Of a stretch of DNA of 27,924 bases, positions 5,390 through 9,362 are shown in pieces. Origin of the DNA: a virus; IMG/VR virus record IMGVR_UViG_3300025769_000645, positions 1 through 27,924 of that record, one strand, 5' to 3'. A program made the position numbers and the translations under genes. The notes below the pieces were generated by a model, which saw only the letters and a list, made by a program, of their open reading frames with translations, was not told where the DNA came from and did no database searches. Position 1 is the stretch's first letter; every line of letters begins with the position of its first letter.

Positions 5390-5758
5390 GTGAAACCTGA
5401 AACAAAATTCTGGCAAGAAGTTCGTAAAAAATTGTCCAAAATAAGGTGGACAAGGATTGAAAACATTAGTGTTCCTGGTGTTCCAGACCTATTGGGATAC
5501 AACAAGAATCATGTCTTTTTTACAGTTGAGCTAAAAGTAACTCATCGTCAACAAATTCGTTTCTCACCACACCAAATTGCCTTTCATATGACCCACCCAC
5601 TAAACAGTTTTATCTTAGTAAAGCACCTTGCTTCTAGCGACGTGAAACTTTACGAGGGACAACAAATTGAAGAGCTTGCCGCTTGCGGCTTGACGCTTGA
5701 CGCTTGCTGCTTGGGGCTTGAGGCTTGCGGCTCGTTCTTTGAGCAGCTTGGCGCTTGA
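5390..5758 (+). CDS. VRR-NUC-like PD-(D/E)XK nuclease with repeat-derived tail
   Basis: A 122-aa protein with GTG start. Motifs: a first helix (ETKFWQEVRKKL), GVPDLLGY (Asp33), VELKV (Glu47, Lys49), and SPHQIAFH (59-66). These are the PD...ExK core and the following helix of VRR-NUC-type nucleases, which in phages are linked to junction cutting and replication. The domain is complete by about residue 90. From residue 95 the sequence (LAACGLTLDACCLGLEACG) is simply the GCTTGNN heptanucleotide repeat in translation, so the natural C-terminus seems to have been overwritten. Nuclease call good; exact substrate unknown. Confidence 0.75.
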   Translation: MKPETKFWQEVRKKLSKIRWTRIENISVPGVPDLLGYNKNHVFFTVELKVTHRQQIRFSPHQIAFHMTHPLNSFILVKHLASSDVKLYEGQQIEELAACGLTLDACCLGLEACGSFFEQLGA

Positions 5759-5801
5759 AGCTTGTAGCTTGCGGCTTGTCGCTTGTTGCTTGAGGCTTGG
5801 C
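5674..5801 (+). repeat. Heptanucleotide repeat block 1 (GCTTGNN x 8 + 8)
   Basis: Eight units of seven bases (5674-5729), a 16-base interruption, then eight more (5746-5801). Each unit has GCTTG fixed and two free bases (CC, CG, AC, CT, GG, AG and others). Seven is not a multiple of three, so the reading frame cycles every three units. The block starts inside the VRR-NUC-like gene and ends next to the strong hairpin at 5802-5847. Confidence 0.9.
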
Positions 5802-5847
5802 GCTCCAGGTCCCGGCAACTCTGTTTAACCGGGCCCAGTCCTGGAGC
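5802..5847. terminator. Strong hairpin between convergent genes
   Basis: GCTCCAGG (5802-5809) pairs perfectly with CCTGGAGC (5840-5847), and inside it CCCGG (5811-5815) pairs with CCGGG (5829-5833). It lies between the stops of the plus-strand nuclease and the minus-strand GP88-like gene. No T run follows on either strand, so it may be a transcript end-stabiliser or a factor-dependent terminator. Confidence 0.5.
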
Positions 5848-5851
5848 ATGT

Positions 5852-6448
5852 TTAGTGAGCTGCGTAGGCAACATTTTTAACTGATTTGTCCCAACAAGCT
5901 CGGCAGTCTTTACACGCGTTATCCTGGGAGGGTGCCGGGCATGTAGCTGCAGCGCCTTTAGTTACAACGGTTGAAGTATTCGGCCAGCTTGCCGGCGCGT
6001 CCTGGTCTACCATTGTAGCAGAAAATCTAATTACAAGATTATCCGGAGCCAGGTCTAAATATTTTTTAACCCACGCTTCACGCGTTGGCATCCAGTGAGC
6101 GGTGTCCGGTGTTAACCTACAAACAGCAAAAATTTTAGATAAGTGTTCCACGTCCTGGACGTCTCCGGAATCATGCCATCTAAAAAACTTGTTACGCTTA
6201 GCGCCTATTTGTGCAGCCATGGCCTCTACCCATTTAGGATGTTTAATTGATTCTAGCCGCTTGTATTGAGCTGCTTGAACCACTTTAAAAACATAACAAC
6301 CTTTTAGAGCATAACACCCATGGCAGGTGCTGCCTTTAATTTTAACAAGTTTAGATCCGGTTTTGCATTCCTTAGCCGGCAGGCCGTAGGCGTGCCCTGG
6401 CATTTTTGAAGGCTTGGAAAGTGAGCCCGTTATCGCTTTATAATTCAT
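5852..6448 (-). CDS. GP88-like family phage protein
   Basis: A 198-aa protein. Seen in order: SKPSKMPGHAYGLPAKEC (11-28), CHGCYALKGCY (Cys42, Cys45, Cys51), FFRWHDSGDVQ (88-98), HWMPTRE (118-124), NLVIRFSATM (137-146), and a C-terminal cluster CPAPS (Cys170) and CKDCRACW (Cys179, 182, 185), ending near VAYAAH. This matches the 'gene product 88' family of phages and environmental viruses, as I know it. The Cys clusters suggest bound metal or an iron-sulfur site; the biochemical role is not known. It looks less AT-rich than its neighbours. The ATG follows an AGGAT box closely; the start is set by the conserved N-terminus. Confidence 0.8.
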   Translation of the reverse strand: MNYKAITGSLSKPSKMPGHAYGLPAKECKTGSKLVKIKGSTCHGCYALKGCYVFKVVQAAQYKRLESIKHPKWVEAMAAQIGAKRNKFFRWHDSGDVQDVEHLSKIFAVCRLTPDTAHWMPTREAWVKKYLDLAPDNLVIRFSATMVDQDAPASWPNTSTVVTKGAAATCPAPSQDNACKDCRACWDKSVKNVAYAAH

Positions 6449-6453
6449 ATCCT

Positions 6454-6482
6454 ATATTATCCTTTATTAATAAGTTTGTCAA
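6454..6482 (-). promoter_or_regulatory. Minus-strand promoter-like element before the GP88-like gene
   Basis: Read on the minus strand: TTGACA (6482-6477), 17 bases, TAATAT (6459-6454). The predicted start site nearly coincides with the ATG at 6448. The plus strand reads TCCTATATTATCC at 6450-6462, identical to the 13-mer at 8977-8989. It overlaps the end of the neighbouring minus-strand gene. Confidence 0.5.
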
Positions 6483-6639
6483 CCGGCTTGTGGCTTGCAG
6501 CTTGAGGCTTGATGCTTGTAGCTTGCGGCTTGATGCTTTTAAAAAATTCCTCACAGCTCTTTACATAGCTGGCCGGCAGCGTCGCGTGGTCCTCCAGGAA
6601 CCAGGCTGTTAAATCATTTTTCTTAATTCGTCTTGTCAT
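6457..6639 (-). CDS. Small hypothetical protein with repeat-derived C-terminus
   Basis: A 60-aa protein starting at the second of two tandem ATGs; this leaves the usual 7 bases after AAAGG. Residues 1-35 (MTRRIKKNDLTAWFLEDHATLP, then SYVKSCEEFFK) look like ordinary protein. From about residue 36 the sequence is the translated heptanucleotide repeat (KPQATSIKPQAASHKP), where 7-base units give a 7-residue period. The repeat-free part has no recognised family. Transcribed from the TTGACA promoter at 6710-6738 with a hairpin leader. Confidence 0.55.
   Translation of the reverse strand: MTRRIKKNDLTAWFLEDHATLPASYVKSCEEFFKSIKPQATSIKPQAASHKPVDKLINKG
6486..6534 (+). repeat. Heptanucleotide repeat block 2 (GCTTGNN x 7)
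   Basis: Seven consecutive units, GCTTG plus two free bases (TG, CA, AG, AT, TA, CG, AT), in the same orientation as block 1. The block encodes the C-terminal half of the small minus-strand gene. It begins a few bases past the TTGACA of the GP88-like gene's promoter. Confidence 0.9.
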
Positions 6640-6659
6640 CATATATCCTTTCTGTTTAT

Positions 6660-6692
6660 GCTGGTTTTGAGTTTAACGACGTCGAGACCAGC
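6660..6692 (-). promoter_or_regulatory. Hairpin in 5' leader of the 6639 gene
   Basis: GCTGGT (6660-6665) pairs with ACCAGC (6687-6692), with a 21-base loop holding the palindrome CGACGTCG (6677-6684). It lies between the predicted transcript start near 6703 and the AAAGGATATAT ribosome-binding site, the same layout as the hairpin before the gene at 6935. Confidence 0.4.
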
Positions 6693-6709
6693 AACTGGAC
6701 GCAGTTATA

Positions 6710-6738
6710 CATATATAGGATCATCCTACATATGTCAA
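6710..6738 (-). promoter_or_regulatory. Minus-strand promoter with TAGGAT palindrome
   Basis: On the minus strand TTGACA (6738-6733), 17 bases, TATATG (6715-6710). The spacer holds a palindrome, TAGGAT and ATCCTA separated by one base (6716-6728), which could be an operator between the promoter boxes. It would drive the small gene at 6639 and perhaps the GP88-like gene. Confidence 0.55.
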
Positions 6739-6752
6739 ATTCTTTTTTCTAG

Positions 6753-6935
6753 TTACTCACAGCTTGCTGCTTGAGGCTTGTCGCTTGAAGCTTCATCCTT
6801 TCCATCTATATTATTAAAAAATTCTTCTATTTCATTATTAAGAAAAGCGTTGGCAGCCTTCTCCGGTTCCAGATCATTTTTCTTACACCATTGTTTAAAT
6901 CTCTTTTGAAGATCTTTTCTAATTTTAATTTTCAT
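6753..6935 (-). CDS. Small basic protein with repeat-derived tail
   Basis: A 60-aa protein started at the ATG at 6935 (MKIKIRKDLQKRFKQWC), placed directly behind GAAAGGATATT; the longer frame upstream runs through hairpin sequence and is unlikely to be translated. Residues 1-45 could form a strand plus two helices (LQKRFKQWCKKNDLEPEKAANAFLNNEIEEFF), reminiscent of small ribbon-helix-helix or helical DNA-binding proteins, but not clearly so. The last residues (SSDKPQAASCE) come from the heptanucleotide repeat. It is preceded by a long structured leader and a minus-strand promoter near 7223-7251. Confidence 0.55.
   Translation of the reverse strand: MKIKIRKDLQKRFKQWCKKNDLEPEKAANAFLNNEIEEFFNNIDGKDEASSDKPQAASCE
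6762..6789 (+). repeat. Heptanucleotide repeat block 3 (GCTTGNN x 4)
   Basis: Four units with free bases CT, AG, TC, AA, then a decayed unit (GCTTCAT). Same strand orientation as blocks 1 and 2. It encodes the last residues of the minus-strand gene ending at 6753. Confidence 0.85.
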
Positions 6936-6941
6936 AATATC

Positions 6942-7222
6942 CTTTCTATGTGCCCTGCTAAAGTGATCACTTGCGCAATAGTCCAGCAGGGACTTTTTTG
7001 GATCCAGGGACGTGTGTCTATTTCCCATGGACCTGGATCCAGAGAACCAAAGTAAAACCTACCAGCTAGCAGTCGGTCGGTTTAACTAGTTACTAGCGAA
7101 CTATCACCGCTTTGGTTCACTGCATCCAAGTGGGGGTGAAGTCATTAGCCCTCAGTGATCAAGAGAAGACCGTCCACCCCCTTAAGGATATATTCACTCA
7201 TGAAAAGAAATGAATACACTCC
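6942..7222 (-). ncRNA. Structured 5' leader or small RNA candidate
   Basis: About 280 bases without a convincing gene, between a minus-strand promoter and the gene at 6935. Inverted repeats in order: CCCTGCT 6953-6959 with AGCAGGG 6985-6991 (loop contains the 12-base palindrome AAGTGATCACTT); a 10-pair stem 6999-7008 with 7032-7041; GAACCAAAG 7044-7052 with CTTTGGTTC 7110-7118, enclosing AAACC 7055-7059 with GGTTT 7079-7083; and GGGGGTG 7132-7138 with CACCCCC 7175-7181. Such dense perfect pairing suggests a folded RNA that may control the small gene or act alone. No known RNA class recognised; the transcribed strand is inferred from the promoter. Confidence 0.45.
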
Positions 7223-7251
7223 TATATAATCCTATTGACATTGATTGTCAA
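7223..7251 (-). promoter_or_regulatory. Minus-strand half of overlapping divergent promoters
   Basis: On the minus strand TTGACA (7251-7246), 17 bases, TATATA (7228-7223). The spacer contains TAGGAT. The -35 is one arm of the palindrome TTGACATTGATTGTCAA (7235-7251), whose other arm is the -35 of the plus-strand promoter. Confidence 0.55.
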
Positions 7252-7263
7252 GGGGTATATAAA
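7235..7263 (+). promoter_or_regulatory. Plus-strand half of overlapping divergent promoters
   Basis: TTGACA (7235-7240), 17 bases, TATAAA (7258-7263), about 23 bases before the ATG at 7287. The leader holds AACGAAAGGATATAAA, the ribosome-binding sequence shared by most genes of this segment. TCCTATATAATCC lies just upstream at 7220-7232. Confidence 0.7.
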
Positions 7264-7286
7264 TTTTTTTAACGAAAGGATATAAA

Positions 7287-8246
7287 ATGCAAACACAAAC
7301 AAAAGACTTTAGACTAAATGCTAATAAGCGTAAGTCTTTAGTATCGCATTACGAAGATCATCTTCGTAATAAAAAAAGCAAAGTTAGAATTGCTTATGAC
7401 AAAGCAAGGGAAAACTTTGTAGAACTGCAACCTAAAATCTGGGAACTGATAACCCAAGTTGTTAGGAAACAGCAACCTCAACAAGATGTAGACACTATTA
7501 ATTCTATGAGAGCAAAGTATGGAGATAATGGCGGTCACATACATGATGATAGTTGTTTTTACTTTACAAATCCTACTGATGAAAAGGATAGCGAGGGTAA
7601 TACAAGAACTAACAACAACGAAATACATCTTGATATGAAACTAGATGCCAATGTTAATAATGGTTATAATAATAACTTTGCTTATGCTTACTATTATGAT
7701 GATTTAAAATTACATGGCTTAGACCCAGACTTTGAGTACAAGTGGGGAGATAAAAGAAATCCAACCTACTACAATGCTGAAAGTGAGGTCAGAGAGTTTA
7801 TAGGTTTTAGTCGTGCTAAAAATGATGATGCTAAAAATAAACCTATCAATGACCCATTTTGGAAACATACTATTCCTGTTATTGGGACAAGTTATTGTCA
7901 TAGTAGACAGTTTCAAGTTGATGACATTACACACTCAACCCTAAATCAATTTAGGATAGCACAACAAGAGTTAGTAAGAACTCATGAAGCTATGTTTAAT
8001 TACATCAATGATAAGGTGACTAAGATTGAGCAAGGTTTAAAATCTTATACTAAGTACAGTCAAGCTAAAGAATTGTTTGATAAACTTGGCATACCTTTAA
8101 ATGAAAGTATGCTAGACGATCAGTCTACAATGGCTCTAAGTGTATTTAGTCCAGAAAATTTGGCGGATATGCTTACAGACCAAGATGACGAGTTTGAAAG
8201 TCGAGAAGCTAAGATTGCTCACTTTAAAGCATTACAGTTAAATTAA
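7287..8246 (+). CDS. 319-aa hypothetical phage protein
   Basis: The largest gene of the accessory segment, with strong promoter and ribosome-binding site. It is polar and rich in Asn, Asp, Lys and Tyr. The N-terminal third is helical and basic (RKSLVSHYEDHLRNKKSKVRI). The middle has acidic and Asn-rich stretches (HIHDDSCFYF, then NNGYNNNFAYAYYYDD). The C-terminal third is again helical (QFRIAQQELVRTHEAMFNYIND through to KALQLN). No signal peptide or membrane segment. I recognise no domain or catalytic motif. Its own promoter and dedicated terminator downstream of the segment point to a discrete, possibly early, expression unit. Confidence 0.75.
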   Translation: MQTQTKDFRLNANKRKSLVSHYEDHLRNKKSKVRIAYDKARENFVELQPKIWELITQVVRKQQPQQDVDTINSMRAKYGDNGGHIHDDSCFYFTNPTDEKDSEGNTRTNNNEIHLDMKLDANVNNGYNNNFAYAYYYDDLKLHGLDPDFEYKWGDKRNPTYYNAESEVREFIGFSRAKNDDAKNKPINDPFWKHTIPVIGTSYCHSRQFQVDDITHSTLNQFRIAQQELVRTHEAMFNYINDKVTKIEQGLKSYTKYSQAKELFDKLGIPLNESMLDDQSTMALSVFSPENLADMLTDQDDEFESREAKIAHFKALQLN

Positions 8247-8249
8247 GAC

Positions 8250-8281
8250 TTGACGGGGTATCCTATTTAATATAGGATACC
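8250..8281 (+). promoter_or_regulatory. Promoter with 10-bp palindromic operator
   Basis: TTGACG (8250-8255), 17 bases, TAGGAT (8273-8278). The arms GGTATCCTAT (8257-8266) and ATAGGATACC (8272-8281) are perfectly complementary around a 5-base centre and cover the spacer and -10. A bound dimer here would block polymerase. It precedes the gene at 8301; the hairpin could also end the upstream transcript, although no T run follows. Confidence 0.6.
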
Positions 8282-8300
8282 TCTAACGAAAGGATATAAT

Positions 8301-8495
8301 ATGAAAGCAACATTTAACATTGGGTACTTCAGCAAAAAGGATAATGGTTTTATTATCCGTAAAGGCAAGGAAGATGATAAGACAAAAAAGTGGACAGCTA
8401 AAAATGGAACGGAATGTTTTACATACTATGATCTAGATAAAATGGGTTATAGAACTGCAACAGGAAACTATAGAATATGGGGGAAGATAGCATGA
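8301..8495 (+). CDS. Small hypothetical protein
   Basis: A 64-aa protein, MKATFNIGYFSKKDNGFIIRKG, with aromatic and basic residues and an apparent small beta-sheet (GFIIRKGK, then CFTYYDLDKMGYRTATGNYRIWGKI). The ribosome-binding leader is AACGAAAGGATATAAT. It overlaps the next start by ATGA. No family recognised. Confidence 0.6.
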   Translation: MKATFNIGYFSKKDNGFIIRKGKEDDKTKKWTAKNGTECFTYYDLDKMGYRTATGNYRIWGKIA

Positions 8496-8635
8496 GTTGG
8501 GAACTAATCGTATTTACATTATGCATATTATCCATATGCATAATTGGGATAGTAGGTTGTATCAATACTTTGGAAGAAATTGATGAGCGAAATAAAAGAG
8601 CAAGGTTTGAATTTAACGAAAGGAATAGAAAATGA
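8492..8635 (+). CDS. Small single-span membrane protein
   Basis: A 47-aa protein: MSWELIVFTLCILSICIIGIVGCINTL is a hydrophobic helix (about residues 5-23), followed by a charged cytoplasmic tail (EEIDERNKRARFEFNERNRK). Both ends overlap neighbours by ATGA, giving three translationally coupled genes (8301, 8492, 8632). The AACGAAAGG ribosome-binding site for the next gene lies within its last codons. No family recognised. Confidence 0.55.
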   Translation: MSWELIVFTLCILSICIIGIVGCINTLEEIDERNKRARFEFNERNRK

Positions 8636-8958
8636 GTCAGTTTAATTGGTGTCATGGACCAGAGTGCCACACGTATCACACCTTAGGTAGAATTAGAGGT
8701 GTGAAAGGCAATAAGGTTTTAAGGACCAGAAAAATAAGTCAAAGTTCACATTATAATTTAAATGATTGGTCAAGTCGTTGGTGGGCTTATTTCTGCGATG
8801 AGAGATGTAGAACTGATTATATACATAAACACTTAACCGCTATCCTAAGACTAGAGCCAAGGACCGAGCCACTCGAAACGAGCATCGAGGTGCAACAGAC
8901 AAAAAAACTAGACTGGCAAGGCAATCCATACATAGATAAAAAAATAGTAGAAGCATAG
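8632..8958 (+). CDS. Zinc-ribbon-like hypothetical protein
   Basis: A 108-aa protein with CHGPECHTYH near the N-terminus (Cys7, Cys12) and YFCDERCRTDYIHKH (about residues 54-68). The pairs C-x4-C and C-x3-C separated by about 40 residues, with a helix after the second pair, suggest a zinc ribbon or treble-clef finger. The middle is basic and the end acidic. Function unknown. It is the last gene of the coupled triplet. Confidence 0.6.
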   Translation: MSQFNWCHGPECHTYHTLGRIRGVKGNKVLRTRKISQSSHYNLNDWSSRWWAYFCDERCRTDYIHKHLTAILRLEPRTEPLETSIEVQQTKKLDWQGNPYIDKKIVEA

Positions 8959-8992
8959 TTGACAAGGGGATAGTATTCCTATATTATCCCCT
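8959..8992 (+). promoter_or_regulatory. Near-consensus promoter with inverted repeat
   Basis: TTGACA (8959-8964), 17 bases, TATTAT (8982-8987). AGGGGATA (8965-8972) is complementary to TATCCCCT (8985-8992), spanning spacer and -10. The 13-mer TCCTATATTATCC (8977-8989) is identical to the one at 6450-6462. It precedes the gene at 9011 by about 20 bases. Confidence 0.65.
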
Positions 8993-9010
8993 ACAACGAA
9001 AGGATATATT

Positions 9011-9187
9011 ATGCCAATAAGAACTAACCCATACTCAGGAGAATCAGCTGAGTTAACAGACGAGCAAGCAGCGTTACACGACGAGATAAAAAACGCTGAA
9101 CTTAATGAAGATTACGACACAGTACAAAAAGGACTAAGCAAGTTTGCCAAGCTTAATCCATCTGCCTACATGACATTATTAGATTAA
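9011..9187 (+). CDS. Small acidic hypothetical protein
   Basis: A 58-aa protein, MPIRTNPYSGESAELTDEQAAL, with two likely helices (TDEQAALHDEIKNAEL and YDTVQKGLSKFAKL). Strong promoter, AACGAAAGGATATATT leader and a following terminator make it a single-gene transcription unit, which suggests real and possibly high expression. No homologous family recognised. Confidence 0.65.
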   Translation: MPIRTNPYSGESAELTDEQAALHDEIKNAELNEDYDTVQKGLSKFAKLNPSAYMTLLD

Positions 9188-9199
9188 TAGAGGTACCAG

Positions 9200-9231
9200 C
9201 AACGAGCCAAAAATAGGCTCGTTGTTTTTTT
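9200..9231 (+). terminator. Intrinsic terminator
   Basis: CAACGAGCC (9200-9208) pairs perfectly with GGCTCGTTG (9216-9224) around a 7-base A-rich loop, followed by seven T. It closes the accessory segment before the late operon. Confidence 0.9.
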
Positions 9232-9250
9232 CTTAACACACATAAATACA

Positions 9251-9358
9251 AAGGGGTCCCAAGGCTAGCCCCTTTATGCCTTGTTTTATAGATAGACATG
9301 GGTTAAAATCATTCTAGGTTACAAAATTAAACCTAAAAAATTTTGCAGAAAAAATTTT
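9251..9358 (+). promoter_or_regulatory. Upstream region of the late operon
   Basis: The 131 bases between terminator and TerL hold a hairpin (AAGGGG 9251-9256 with CCCCTT 9269-9274), a promoter-like TTGTTT (9281-9286) 17 bases before TAAAAT (9304-9309), a second hairpin (TAGGTT 9315-9320 with AACCTA 9330-9335), and a direct repeat AAAAAATTTT (9335-9344 and 9349-9358) with A-tracts that would bend DNA. It probably starts late transcription. Confidence 0.4.
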
Positions 9359-9362
9359 CGAA

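Noticed and set aside
5674-5801. CRISPR-like array
   Set aside because: Units are seven bases with only two variable positions; no spacers of 25-40 bases and no cas genes.
5615-5874. Three overlapping minus-strand frames rich in KPQAASSKRQA
   Set aside because: They are the heptanucleotide repeat read in three frames; the 7-base period keeps all frames open. No ribosome-binding site or repeat-free domain.
6936-7028. N-terminal extension of the small protein at 6753 (start at 7028)
   Set aside because: It would translate through the stable hairpins and ignore the GAAAGGATATT site directly before the ATG at 6935.
7044-7118. A 75-base unit closed by a 9-pair stem, tRNA-like in length
   Set aside because: No TTCRA loop, no D-loop GG, no anticodon arm of five pairs, and no CCA-like end on either strand. 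Kept as part of the structured leader.
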